Assembly (NCBI RefSeq): GCF_001703635.1
Contig: NZ_LQZT01000049.1
Span: 156,389 to 220,388 of the forward strand
Direction of reading: 5' to 3'
Origin: Parahoeflea olei
GTDB lineage: Bacteria; Pseudomonadota; Alphaproteobacteria; Rhizobiales; Rhizobiaceae
DNA: 64,000 bases
Part shown: positions 44,744 through 53,517 of the stretch, one piece after another
Layout: each line of letters opens with the position of its first letter
Numbering within the stretch: the first letter of the stretch is position 1
The notes under the pieces: model-generated
What the model saw: the letters and a program-made list of their open reading frames with translations, nothing else
The model's database searches: none
Told to the model about the DNA's origin: nothing
Position numbers and translations under genes: made by a program

Positions 44744-46894
44744 ATGACAGACGCGACACCCCTTGATTCCGCCGGCCCCGATCCGGTCTCCGCCCTCGCG
44801 CAGCCCGCGGTCATCGGCCATTCCGCCTGTCCGCATGACTGCCCTTCGACCTGCGCGCTCGAGGTGGATCTGCTGCCCGGCAACCGCATCGGCCGGGTGC
44901 GCGGCGATGCCGCCAACAGCTACACCGCGGGCGTGATCTGCGCCAAGGTGGCGCGCTATGCCGAGCGCATCGGCCATCCCGGGCGTCTGCTCACGCCGCT
45001 CGTGCGCGACGGCGCCAAGGGCGAGGGCCGCTGGAAGGAAGCGAGCTTCGAGGCGGCGCTCGACCTAATCGCCGAAAAATTCGAACGCGCCGAGGCCGCC
45101 CACGGCGCCGAAACCGTGTGGCTCAACTACTATGCCGGCACCATGGGCCTGGTGCAGCGCGACGGCATCAACCGGTTGCGCCATGCCAAAGGTTATTCCA
45201 ATCAGTTCGACAGTTTCTGCACCAATCTGGCCTGGACCGGCTTCACCATGGGCACGGGCGCGCTGCGCGGACCCGACCCGCGCGAGATGGCCAAGTCCGA
45301 TTGTGTGGTGATCTGGGGCACCAATGCGGTCTCGACCCAGGTCAATGTCATGACCCACGCGATCCGCGCGCGAAAGGAACGCGGCGCCAAGATCGCGGTG
45401 ATCGACATCTACGACACGCCCACCATGAAGCAGGCCGACATCAAGATCCTGCTCCGACCCGGCACCGACGGCGCCTTCGCCTGCGCGGTGATGCATGTGC
45501 TGTTCCGCGAAGGTCTCGCCGATCGCGACTATCTCAATGAATTCAGCGACGACCCGGCGGGGCTTGAATCACATTTGAAGGAGCGGACGCCGCAATGGGC
45601 GGAAGCGATCTGCGGCGTGCCGGTGGCCGAGATCGAAGCCTTCGCGCGGCTCGTGGGCACCACCAAACGCACCTTTTTCCGCCTCGGCTACGGTTTCACC
45701 CGCCAGCGCAACGGCGCGGTCAACATGCATGCGGCGCTGTCGCTGGCTGTGGTGACCGGCTGCTATAGGCACGAGGGCGGCGGCGCGTTTCATTCCAATT
45801 CCGATATTTTCCGGCTCGACAAGAGCCTGGTCGAAGGCCGCAGCGGCTTCGATCCCCGGCTCAGATGGCTCGACCAGTCGCGGATCGGCCGGGCATTGAC
45901 GGGCGAGGCCGAGGCGCTCAATGGCGGCCCCCCGGTCACCGCCATGCTGATCCAGAACACCAATCCCGCCAATGTGGCGCCCGAGCAGCGCAAGGTGGTG
46001 GCGGGCCTCAGGCGCGAGGATCTGTTCGTGGCCGTCCACGAGCAGTTCATGACCGATACCGCGCAGCTTGCCGACGTGGTGCTGCCGGCCACCATGTTCC
46101 TCGAGCACGACGACATCTATCGCGGCGGCGGCCATCAGCACATCGTGCTCGGCCCCAGGCTGGTCGACCCGCCCGAGGGGCCGCGCTCCAATCACGAGGT
46201 GATCGAGGCCCTGGGCCAGCGGCTCGGCGTTGCCGACAAGCCGGGCTTCGGCATGACGCCGCGCGCCCATATCGACTGGATGCTCGGAAAGCGCGGCCTG
46301 GGCGATTTCAAGAGCTTCCGGGCGGAGAAATGGGCCGACCTGCAGCCCGATTTCGAGACCGCGCATTTCCTCAAGGGGTTTGCGCACCAGGACGGAAGGT
46401 TCCGCTTCCGCCCCGACTGGACCGGCACGCCCGCCGCCAACAAGCCGCCCGAGCGGATGGGGCCGCAGGGGCCGGTCGAGCAGTTGCCGGAGTTCCCCGA
46501 CCATGTCGAACTGATCGAGAGCGCCGACGCGGAGCACCCGTTCCGGCTCGCCACCTCGCCGTCGCGCTCGTTCCTGAATTCGAGTTTCGCGGAGACCCCG
46601 TCCTCGCGGGCGAAAGAAGGCCGGCCAGTGCTGATGATCCATCCGGAGGATGCGCAGGCGCTCGGGATCGCCGAGGGCGAGCGGGTGAAACTCGGCAACC
46701 AGCGCGGAGACCTCTGCATGCATGCCCGGCTCGACGCCGGCCAGCGCCGCGGCGTGGTCATCCACGAAGGGCTCTGGCCCAACTCCGCCTTCGAGGGCGG
46801 GGAGGGGATCAACACGCTCACGGGCGCGGATTCCTGCGCGCCCTATGGCGGCGCCGCGTTCCACGACACCCGCGTCTGGGTCCGGAAGGCCTGA
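44744..46894 (+). CDS. molybdopterin oxidoreductase with N-terminal 4Fe-4S motif
   Basis: A 716-residue cytosolic enzyme of the DMSO reductase superfamily without a Tat signal. Cysteines at 29, 33, 37 and 66 (C-x3-C-x3-C-x28-C) should bind a 4Fe-4S cluster; bis-MGD binding parts include IWGTNAVSTQVN, LIQNTNPANVAP and the C-terminal cofactor domain. It resembles biotin sulfoxide or polysulfide reductase-like proteins often found without partner subunits. The substrate is unknown. It starts two bases after AGAAAGG. A CYTH gene follows by 3 bp. A decayed copy of its 3' end lies at 47543. Confidence 0.87.
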   Translation: MTDATPLDSAGPDPVSALAQPAVIGHSACPHDCPSTCALEVDLLPGNRIGRVRGDAANSYTAGVICAKVARYAERIGHPGRLLTPLVRDGAKGEGRWKEASFEAALDLIAEKFERAEAAHGAETVWLNYYAGTMGLVQRDGINRLRHAKGYSNQFDSFCTNLAWTGFTMGTGALRGPDPREMAKSDCVVIWGTNAVSTQVNVMTHAIRARKERGAKIAVIDIYDTPTMKQADIKILLRPGTDGAFACAVMHVLFREGLADRDYLNEFSDDPAGLESHLKERTPQWAEAICGVPVAEIEAFARLVGTTKRTFFRLGYGFTRQRNGAVNMHAALSLAVVTGCYRHEGGGAFHSNSDIFRLDKSLVEGRSGFDPRLRWLDQSRIGRALTGEAEALNGGPPVTAMLIQNTNPANVAPEQRKVVAGLRREDLFVAVHEQFMTDTAQLADVVLPATMFLEHDDIYRGGGHQHIVLGPRLVDPPEGPRSNHEVIEALGQRLGVADKPGFGMTPRAHIDWMLGKRGLGDFKSFRAEKWADLQPDFETAHFLKGFAHQDGRFRFRPDWTGTPAANKPPERMGPQGPVEQLPEFPDHVELIESADAEHPFRLATSPSRSFLNSSFAETPSSRAKEGRPVLMIHPEDAQALGIAEGERVKLGNQRGDLCMHARLDAGQRRGVVIHEGLWPNSAFEGGEGINTLTGADSCAPYGGAAFHDTRVWVRKA

Positions 46895-46897
46895 GCG

Positions 46898-47494
46898 ATG
46901 AGCGAGACTGTTTCGGCGCCGGGGTCGCTTGAGACCAAAGGCATGCTGTGCGATCCGGGCGATCATTTTCGCGGGCGCTACGAGGTCGAGAACAAGTATC
47001 GCGTCGGAACGCTCGATCCGGTCCGGGCACGGCTCGAGGCAATGAACGCCGTGCCGTTCACCCTCGGCAATCTCGAAACCGACATCTTTCTCGATCTGCC
47101 CGATGGCCGCCTCGCGTCCAATGATCAGCAGCAGGTGATGCGCGTGATGGAGCCTTCGGGCCGGGTTCTGTGGATCTGCAAGGGGCCGGGACCTGACCGC
47201 TGCGTGGCCATGGATCTCGACGGATCGGACAAGGCGCTCGCCATGCTTTCGGCGCTCGGCTTCGTCGAGACCGGACGGCTTGCCAAGAGCCGCGACATCT
47301 ATTTTGCCGGCGCGTTTCACGTCACGCTCGACCGGCTCGACGGACTCGGATGCTTTGTCGAGGTCGCGGTGATGACCGACGATGCCGACAGCCTGCCCGA
47401 CTGGGAGGCACGCATCGCGGCTTTCGCCGCCGATCTGGGGCTCGACGCAACGCAGCGGGAGACCCGCTCCTACCGCGCCATGATGGGGCAGTAG
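46898..47494 (+). CDS. CYTH domain protein (class IV adenylate cyclase-like)
   Basis: A 198-residue single-domain protein of the CYTH fold, which includes CyaB-type class IV adenylate cyclases and triphosphatases. The signature ExExK is present as EVENK (29-33), and the acidic and basic strands that line the tunnel can be traced (VMRVMEPSGRVLWICKG, VEVAVM). Either triphosphate hydrolysis or cyclic AMP synthesis is possible. It is placed 3 bp behind the molybdopterin oxidoreductase, implying co-transcription. Confidence 0.8.
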   Translation: MSETVSAPGSLETKGMLCDPGDHFRGRYEVENKYRVGTLDPVRARLEAMNAVPFTLGNLETDIFLDLPDGRLASNDQQQVMRVMEPSGRVLWICKGPGPDRCVAMDLDGSDKALAMLSALGFVETGRLAKSRDIYFAGAFHVTLDRLDGLGCFVEVAVMTDDADSLPDWEARIAAFAADLGLDATQRETRSYRAMMGQ

Positions 47495-47542
47495 GCGCCG
47501 CCGGCGCGGGTATGCCGGCCCCAAGCTTTGCGCCGTGAGGCC

Positions 47543-47614
47543 GGCGCGGAGTCTTGGGTGCTCCCTGGCGGGGCAGCTTTCCACGAGACGCGCGCGGCGA
47601 TGGGGAAAGCATGG
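47543..47614 (+). pseudogene. degenerate copy of the molybdopterin oxidoreductase 3' end
   Basis: The last 24 codons of the oxidoreductase (46823-46894) match this stretch in register at 50 of 72 bases. It reads GAESWVLPGGAAFHETRAAM then GKAW, against GADSCAPYGGAAFHDTRVWV then RKA and stop; the stop codon has become TGG. No start or longer frame supports a gene here. A relic of a duplicated or displaced gene end is the simplest reading, but similarity is moderate. Confidence 0.55.
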
Positions 47615-47629
47615 CCCGCAAGCGAGGCA

Positions 47630-47658
47630 AAGGCCTGCCGCCGGGGCCGGCAGGCTTT
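47630..47658. terminator. hairpin between converging CYTH and SDR genes
   Basis: Arms GCCTGCCG (47633-47640) and CGGCAGGC (47648-47655) with a GC-rich loop, followed by TTTC on the plus strand and, reading the other way, by CTTTGCC. It probably ends the CYTH transcript and possibly the SDR transcript. Confidence 0.6.
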
Positions 47659-47662
47659 CAGG

Positions 47663-48415
47663 TTAGGTCTTGCAGATGGAATTGCCGCCGTCGGCCAGCA
47701 GTGCGCTGCCTGTCACGAAGGACGAGTCGTCGGAGACGAGGAACAGTGCCGCCCGGGCGATTTCCTGCGGTTCCGCCATCCGCTTCAAGGCATGCAGACC
47801 TTTCACCCAGTCGTGATGGGCGTCGTTGTCGCCCGCCATTGGGGTACGGGTGCCGCCCGGCAGCAGGGCGTTTGCGCGGATGCCGTCCGCGCCGTGCTCG
47901 GCAGCCAGCACCTGCACCAGGCCGATGAGCCCGGCCTTGGAGGCGGCGTAGGCGCCCATTCCGGGCAGTCCGATGGTGTGGCCGACGAAGGATGAGGTGA
48001 AGACGATCGAACCGCCGCCACGCTGCGTCATGGCCGGGATCTGGTGGCGTGCGGCGTGAAACCCGCTCGTCAGGTTGGTGGCAATCACCTTGTCCCAGCT
48101 CTCGGCCGTCATGTCCGGGATCGGTCCCATGTCTCCGGTCGTCCCGGCATTGTTGAAGGCGCCGTCGAGGCCACCGAAGGCGGAGGCCGCAAGATCGACC
48201 AGCGCCTTGTGGTAGCCGGCTTCGGCCACGTCGCCCGCCAGCCATGTGGCCTTGCGGCCGGTTTCGCCGATCTTGCCGGCAATGCAGGCAAGTTCGGTCT
48301 CCCGGCGCGCGCCAAGGACCAGATTGGCGCCTTCGGCCGCGAACAGTTCGGCCGCGCATGCGCCGATTCCGCTGCTGGCGCCGGTGATGATGATTGTCTT
48401 TCCCTCAAGTCGCAT
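47663..48415 (-). CDS. SDR family oxidoreductase
   Basis: Classical short-chain dehydrogenase, 250 residues: TGASSGIGACAAELF (cofactor loop), NNAGTTG, SSFVGHTIG with the active Ser and YAASKAG as YxxxK. The Arg-Arg of GARRETE after strand 2 suggests NADP preference. It ends in the substrate-loop GSALLADGGNSICKT, as in FabG-like enzymes. It lies 116 bp downstream of ohrR on the same strand and may be part of the peroxide-regulated unit; the substrate is unknown. Confidence 0.85.
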   Translation of the reverse strand: MRLEGKTIIITGASSGIGACAAELFAAEGANLVLGARRETELACIAGKIGETGRKATWLAGDVAEAGYHKALVDLAASAFGGLDGAFNNAGTTGDMGPIPDMTAESWDKVIATNLTSGFHAARHQIPAMTQRGGGSIVFTSSFVGHTIGLPGMGAYAASKAGLIGLVQVLAAEHGADGIRANALLPGGTRTPMAGDNDAHHDWVKGLHALKRMAEPQEIARAALFLVSDDSSFVTGSALLADGGNSICKT

Positions 48416-48531
48416 GGTGCTCTCCTTTTGTGCGAGAGCAACGGCTTAGGCAGGCAGGCGCGGGCGGGCCACCCGATTTGAGCACCCGAAACCAGCCGCC
48501 CGGCGCGCGCGCAAGGCGCTGACGTAAGCTG

Positions 48532-49002
48532 TCAGGCAGGCCGGCTTCCGGCATGGGCCTTGAGCGCGCGGCGCAACTGGCCGAGCAGGGCGTGGACCTC
48601 CTCAAGCCGCGCCTGCGGCAGGCCGAAGGCTTCGGCCACGCAGTCGGGAATATGCCGCGCCGCCGCCTCGAGATCCCTGCCGGTCGCGGTCAACCGGACC
48701 CGGACCTTGCGCTCGTCGCGCGTGTCGCGCTGGCGCAACACCAGGCCCTGGCTTTCGAGCCGCTTGATCAGCGGCGTGAGCGTGGAGGAGGTCAGGTCGA
48801 GCCGCGCGCCGAGATCGCCCACGGTGATTCCGTCCATTTCCCAAAGCACGATCATCACCAGATATTGCGGGTAGGTCAGGCCCAGCCCGGCCAGAAGCGG
48901 CTGGTAGACCTGACCGACCGCGTGATGGGTCGCGTAAAGGTCGAAACAGAGCATCGCCTCGGGGCGCAACATGAACTTATCGGGCGAAACTTCGTTGTCC
49001 AT
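48532..49002 (-). CDS. ohrR: organic hydroperoxide-sensing MarR regulator OhrR
   Basis: A 156-residue MarR repressor with a winged helix (TVGDLGARLDLTSSTLTPLI) and the OhrR hallmark MLCFDLYATHHAV with the peroxidatic Cys19. A second Cys at 121 makes it the two-Cys type, in which peroxides produce an inter-subunit disulfide and release DNA. The start ATG 49002 aligns the Cys to family position; the upstream frame is not supported. It diverges from ohr across 154 bp with a palindrome near ohr. Confidence 0.92.
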   Translation of the reverse strand: MDNEVSPDKFMLRPEAMLCFDLYATHHAVGQVYQPLLAGLGLTYPQYLVMIVLWEMDGITVGDLGARLDLTSSTLTPLIKRLESQGLVLRQRDTRDERKVRVRLTATGRDLEAAARHIPDCVAEAFGLPQARLEEVHALLGQLRRALKAHAGSRPA

Positions 49003-49127
49003 TGCAGTCGTCTCCTGTCGCTCAAATCTATGCTGCGGCGCGCGCCGCTGCAATCGCCGGTAAGGCTCGCGGCTTCGTGAAGGCCGAATGGGTTGCGAAA
49101 GCCGGCGGAAACTCGTATATATCGCAC

Positions 49128-49140
49128 ACGATTAAATCGT
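49128..49140. promoter_or_regulatory. palindrome, likely OhrR operator
   Basis: ACGATT-A-AATCGT is a perfect 6-bp inverted repeat, 17 bases before the ohr start, with adjoining AT-rich sequence (TATATATCGCAC). Its place between ohrR and ohr makes it the prime candidate for the repressor site. Confidence 0.55.
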
Positions 49141-49156
49141 ACGAAAGGAATACATC

Positions 49157-49579
49157 ATGCCGACCAAAATTGTCTACTCCGCTTCGGCCACCGCGACCGG
49201 CGGCCGCGATGGTCATTCCGCCACCCATGACGGTGCGCTCGACGTCAATCTCGCCGTTCCCAAGGAAATGGGCGGCCCCGGCGGCGGTGTGAACCCCGAG
49301 CAGCTGTTCGCCACGGGCTATGCCGCCTGCTTCCTGGGTGCCCTGAAATTCTATGCCGGTCAAAAGAAGGTGAAGGTGCCCGACGACGCCAAGGTGACCG
49401 TGACTGTCGGCATCGGCCCGCGCGAGGACCCGGGCTTCGGCCTCGACGTCAAGGTCAAGGTCAACCTGCCGGGCATCGACAAGGATGTGGCCGAGGACCT
49501 GATCGCCGGTGGCCACAAGGTCTGCCCCTATTCGCACGCCACCTCCGGCACGCTCAAGATCACGCCGGAACTCGCCTGA
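49157..49579 (+). CDS. ohr: organic hydroperoxide reductase Ohr
   Basis: Ohr reduces organic hydroperoxides with lipoyl-linked thiols. The 140-residue protein has both catalytic cysteines: Cys58 in YAACFLGA and Cys123 in VCPYSHAT. The OsmC-type fold is complete and the length standard. It is preceded by GAAAGGA and by the probable OhrR operator, and followed by a bidirectional terminator. Confidence 0.95.
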   Translation: MPTKIVYSASATATGGRDGHSATHDGALDVNLAVPKEMGGPGGGVNPEQLFATGYAACFLGALKFYAGQKKVKVPDDAKVTVTVGIGPREDPGFGLDVKVKVNLPGIDKDVAEDLIAGGHKVCPYSHATSGTLKITPELA

Positions 49580-49603
49580 TCGCGGGTACCGGTTCGAAGG
49601 AAA

Positions 49604-49637
49604 GCAAGGCGGGCGGTTGAAAGGCCGCCCGCCTTGC
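49604..49637. terminator. bidirectional terminator between ohr and the cyclopropane synthase gene
   Basis: A 13-bp perfect stem (49604-49616 with 49625-49637, GCAAGGCGGGCGG and complement) with an 8-base loop. T-rich tails lie on both outer sides, clearest on the minus strand (TTTCCTTC). Confidence 0.75.
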
Positions 49638-49660
49638 CGTTTGCCAATGGGGCAGGGAGC

Positions 49661-50932
49661 CTATCGGTCGAGCGCCTGCGCCGCGCTCGCCACCACCCGG
49701 TCGAGAAAGTCGCGCTCCCGTTCGGCTATCCGCGCCTCTTCCTGTGCGATGTAATCGCGCGTCAGCGGCACCGCATCGCGTTCCCGGCCCAGCTGGATCT
49801 GGAACACATTGGCCGCACCCTGCATGAAGGCGCATTCGCACATCGACAGATACAGCTCCCACATCCGGCAGAAGCGTTCGTCCATCGCCTCCGCCGCGCG
49901 TTCGCGGTTGGCCGCGAACCGTTCGCGCCAGTGCCGGAGCGTGTGGCCGTAATGCACGCGCCAGATCTCGCAGTCGAGCACCCACAGCCCCGACAGTTCG
50001 ATCGCCGACACCGCTTCGGACAGCGACGGCGCGTAGCCGCCCGGAAAGATGTGCTTGCGCAGGAACGGCCCGGTCACGCCGGGCGGCGCCTTGCTCGAGA
50101 TCGAATGAATGAGCGCCACGCCGTCGGGCGCGAGCCGGTCGCGCACGGTGAGGAAATAGGGTTTGAGGTAATGGACCCCCACATGTTCGAGCATGCCCAC
50201 CGAGACGATACGGTCGAACTTGCCCTGTACCTCGCGATAATCGATGAGCTCGAATGTGACGCGGTCACTGACGCCGAGGATCTCGGCCCGCCTGCGGGCG
50301 ACCGCCAGTTGCCGCTCCGACAGCGTCACCCCCACCACCTCGATATCGGCGAGATGGGCGAGATAGAGCCCGAGCCCGCCCCAGCCGCAGCCGATGTCGA
50401 GAATCCGCTGGCCGTCGGCGATCCGGAGCTTGGCGGCGATGTGGCGCTTCTTGAGCGTCTGCGCCTGTTCGAGCGTCTCGGTTCCGTCAGGGAAATAGGC
50501 GCAGGAATATTGCATGTCGGCGTCGAGAAACAGCCGGTAGATCTCCTCGCCGATGTCGTAATGCGCCTGCACATGGCCGCGGGCGCGCGCGAGCGCGTTG
50601 TTCTGCTGGAAGCGCTTGAACCCGCGGGCGACGCCGCGCCAGAAGATCTGGCTCGGCGAGAGATCGAACTGCCGCTTGTTGGCGAAGAACAGCCGCATCA
50701 GGTCGTGGATCGAGCCTTCCGTCATCACCAGCTCGCCATCCATATAGGCTTCGCCGGCCTTGAGTTCGGGATTGAGGAAGATCTTGCGGGCGACGCTGGG
50801 CGTGGTGAAGCGGATGCCGACCTCCGGTCCCGGCGCCTTGCCGCCATAGCTTCGGGTCCGCCCCTTGGCGTCGGTCACCGTCAGGCGCCCATGGCTGATC
50901 GCGGTGTCGAGAAGTCCGTGCAGGGATGGCAT
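49661..50932 (-). CDS. cfa: cyclopropane-fatty-acyl-phospholipid synthase family protein
   Basis: SAM-dependent enzyme that adds a methylene bridge to unsaturated phospholipid acyl chains. The 423-residue protein has the CFA N-terminal lipid-binding part, the SAM loop DIGCGWGGLG, and the family stretches VSVGMLEHVG and HYGHTLRHWRERF. A Cys typical of the active site lies in MQYSCAYFPDG. ATG 50932 has GGAG at normal distance. It is on the same strand as the aminotransferase gene, separated by 195 bp. Confidence 0.9.
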   Translation of the reverse strand: MPSLHGLLDTAISHGRLTVTDAKGRTRSYGGKAPGPEVGIRFTTPSVARKIFLNPELKAGEAYMDGELVMTEGSIHDLMRLFFANKRQFDLSPSQIFWRGVARGFKRFQQNNALARARGHVQAHYDIGEEIYRLFLDADMQYSCAYFPDGTETLEQAQTLKKRHIAAKLRIADGQRILDIGCGWGGLGLYLAHLADIEVVGVTLSERQLAVARRRAEILGVSDRVTFELIDYREVQGKFDRIVSVGMLEHVGVHYLKPYFLTVRDRLAPDGVALIHSISSKAPPGVTGPFLRKHIFPGGYAPSLSEAVSAIELSGLWVLDCEIWRVHYGHTLRHWRERFAANRERAAEAMDERFCRMWELYLSMCECAFMQGAANVFQIQLGRERDAVPLTRDYIAQEEARIAERERDFLDRVVASAAQALDR

Positions 50933-51127
50933 GGCGTCTCCGATCGAAAGTTGCGGCGGGGTGCATGCTTTGGCTCCGCCACGGGCAGCGCAACCGCCGC
51001 GGCGGGCGGCTGGCGACCCTGGCGGGGGCAGGATGAGCGGTTCCGCGCCGCCTGTCAAAGTGCAAGACGGGGCGCGCATCACGCGGGCGCAAACAGGGGC
51101 GCACGACAGTGCAAGGCTCGCCAGCCG

Positions 51128-52396
51128 TCAGATCGTCCCCGCAATGTCGCGCAGTGTCGCTTCGGCAGCCCGGACGGTCCTGTCGATATCGTCTTCGGTC
51201 ATGGCGGCGCACAGGAACCAGTGATGGGCCGGGGTCATCAGGTGGCCGCGCGCGAGCATGCCGTTGCAGAACAGGCGCAGGGCGCGCTCGCGGTCCGAAA
51301 TCCGCTCATGGTCGAAGCGGATGAACGGCGTCGCCTCGAACCCGACCGTGCGCGCCGGAACGCCGGCGCTGTGCGCGGCCTGGTCGAGACCGTCCATCAG
51401 CCGCCGGCCCAGCCGCCTCAGTCGCCCGGGCACGTCCTCCCGTTCCAGGATGGCAAGCGTGGCAAGCGCGGCCGCCATCGCGTCGGGCGAGCGGAAATAG
51501 GTCACCGTCAGGCCGAGTTCGAGGATCCTGGCCATGATCTCGCGACGGCCCGCCAGCGCCGAGATCGCATGGCCATTGGCCATCGCCTTGCCGAAGGCGG
51601 CGATGTCCGGTTCGACGCCGAACACATCCTGCGCGCCCTTGAGCGAGATGCGGAAGCCCGAGCGGATCTCGTCGAGCACGAACAGCGCCCCATGGTCGTG
51701 CGCCATGTCCCGGACGGCCGCGAGATAGCCCGGTTGCGGCGGGTCGATTTCATAGGGCATCATCACCACGCAGGCGACGGCCCCGGGCAGGGCGTCGAAC
51801 ATGGACCGCAGGCCATCGAGATCGTTGAAGGCGAAGCGGTGCAGCAGCGCCCGCGAAGCCTCGGGCACGCCAGGGGAGGGCGAGCACCAGTCATGCCAGC
51901 CGTGATGGCCCCAATGCAGCACGTGCGCGCGCCCGGTCACCGCCCGTGCAAGCCGGACGGCGGCATCGACCGCATCCGAGCCGGTCTTGAGGAAGGTGAC
52001 GAGCTCGGCAGCGGGAATGAGGTCGACGATCCGTTCGGCCAATTCGAGATGGGCGATGTCGAGCAGCGTCGGGTTGACGCCGCGCTGCAGCGCGGCGGTG
52101 ACGGCCCGGTTCACCTCGGCTTCGGCATGGCCGAGCACCACGGAGCCGAAGCCCAGCAGGTAATCGAGATAGATGTTGCCGTCGATGTCGCGCAGCCGGG
52201 CGCCCTCGGCGCGCTCGATGAACACCGGGTTGCCGCCGATCCGCTCGTAACCGGTGAAATACATCCCCGGCCGGGCGGCGAGAAGCGCCTCGCTCTGCCG
52301 CATGCGCGCGAGCAAGGCCTGCGACCGGCTGACGTCGAGCCGGGGCGGGCCGTCTTGCCGGGTCCGGGCGGGATCAGGCGGATCGCGGCCGCCCAA
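51128..52396 (-). CDS. class III aminotransferase (glutamate-1-semialdehyde aminomutase-like)
   Basis: A PLP enzyme of 422 residues. The active-site lysine lies in AAFGKAMANGHAISA, the Asp for the pyridine nitrogen in LFVLDEIRSGFR, and the substrate entry part in KTGSDAVDAAVRLARA. It resembles GSA aminomutases, in which amino groups are moved within one molecule, but is not in a heme locus. TTG 52396, three bases after the JmjC gene, is chosen because the family N-terminus (SRSQALLARM) requires a start upstream of it. Linked to JmjC and a small protein. Confidence 0.82.
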   Translation of the reverse strand: MGGRDPPDPARTRQDGPPRLDVSRSQALLARMRQSEALLAARPGMYFTGYERIGGNPVFIERAEGARLRDIDGNIYLDYLLGFGSVVLGHAEAEVNRAVTAALQRGVNPTLLDIAHLELAERIVDLIPAAELVTFLKTGSDAVDAAVRLARAVTGRAHVLHWGHHGWHDWCSPSPGVPEASRALLHRFAFNDLDGLRSMFDALPGAVACVVMMPYEIDPPQPGYLAAVRDMAHDHGALFVLDEIRSGFRISLKGAQDVFGVEPDIAAFGKAMANGHAISALAGRREIMARILELGLTVTYFRSPDAMAAALATLAILEREDVPGRLRRLGRRLMDGLDQAAHSAGVPARTVGFEATPFIRFDHERISDRERALRLFCNGMLARGHLMTPAHHWFLCAAMTEDDIDRTVRAAEATLRDIAGTI

Positions 52397-52398
52397 GG

Positions 52399-53400
52399 CT
52401 AGAAGATATCCGCGAAGACATTCGGGAAACGGAAATTGTTGCCGGTCACGGTGATGCTGACGTCCAGCGACCTGACCGCGTGCCACCAGCCGATCGGGAT
52501 GAACAGCAGCTCTCCCGGGGCGATGACGACATCGATGATATGGGCGCCCTCAAGCAGCGGGTAGTCCGCCAGATTGTCGTTCTCGAAGTCGATCTCGCTG
52601 TGATAGCCGGTCTGGTTGTAGACCTTGTGCAACTGCTTGGACGGGATCAGCGTCACCCGCTTGCGGCCCATGACCTGGGCGAAGAACACGTTGCCGAGGT
52701 CCCGGTGCATCGGCGTCGCCGACCCCTTCGGACCGAGCCAGAAGAACACCCGGCCGGGCTGGCTGACCGGGTCGAAATAGCGCGTGTCGAACACGATGTC
52801 GTCGATCAGCGGCTTGAAATCGGGCCGATCGAGAATCTTGTCATGGGCGATGAGGTAATAGTCATTGGTCTCCTCGCCGCTCCGGATGAGCTCGATATAG
52901 GCCGCCAGCGTCGCCTCCGTGCTGTGATCGACAAAGGAATCGCGGTGGTCGCGCCGCGAGCGGCCGCTCTGGTAAGTGATCCGGCACTGGCCGAAGCGGT
53001 CGGCCAGGAAATCGAGCGTCCATTTCTGCGAGGCGGGCCAGGTCGCCACCACATCGGTGATGATCACGGGCCGGTTGAGCGCATAATAGTCGCGCAGGAA
53101 ATTGTCCGACGACAGGCCCGAAACCCGCGGCACGCTGTCATAGTCGTGGGTCAGGCCCTCGAGTGCCAGCAGCGCGTCGCTGAGCATGGTCCATTTGCGC
53201 ACGTCCTCGCCCAGCCGCCGCGCCGCGCGAAACACCGGGCTGCCCTCGATGCCGGCAAGCAAGCGGTTCGCATCGGCCACGGACAGGCCGGCCTTGCCCA
53301 GCTCGGCGGCGATATCGGCCCGGGCGATCCCCATCGCCAGGTTGTGGGCCGCCCATTCGGTCCAGTCCTCCGAGGGCATCTGTATCGCGGCTTCACTCAT
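52399..53400 (-). CDS. JmjC/cupin_8 Fe(II)/2-oxoglutarate oxygenase
   Basis: A 333-residue protein with a helical N-domain (1-90) and a JmjC-type barrel. The iron triad is complete: His232 and Asp234 in TPMHRDLGNVFF, His307 in IGWWHAVRSLD. Related enzymes hydroxylate protein or peptide side chains. It starts eight bases after GGAGG. It stands between a 90-residue protein and a class III aminotransferase in one direction, which suggests that either product or substrate is made by the neighbours. Confidence 0.85.
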   Translation of the reverse strand: MSEAAIQMPSEDWTEWAAHNLAMGIARADIAAELGKAGLSVADANRLLAGIEGSPVFRAARRLGEDVRKWTMLSDALLALEGLTHDYDSVPRVSGLSSDNFLRDYYALNRPVIITDVVATWPASQKWTLDFLADRFGQCRITYQSGRSRRDHRDSFVDHSTEATLAAYIELIRSGEETNDYYLIAHDKILDRPDFKPLIDDIVFDTRYFDPVSQPGRVFFWLGPKGSATPMHRDLGNVFFAQVMGRKRVTLIPSKQLHKVYNQTGYHSEIDFENDNLADYPLLEGAHIIDVVIAPGELLFIPIGWWHAVRSLDVSITVTGNNFRFPNVFADIF

Positions 53401-53517
53401 GCCTGCGCCTCCAATGATGCTGTTTCGTGCACGACGAGCCCGGCCTTGCGGCCAAGTTCCGGCACCCGGGAACTCCGGGCCGCCCGCTCAGCACCAGGGG
53501 GCGGCCGGGCGCGCTGC

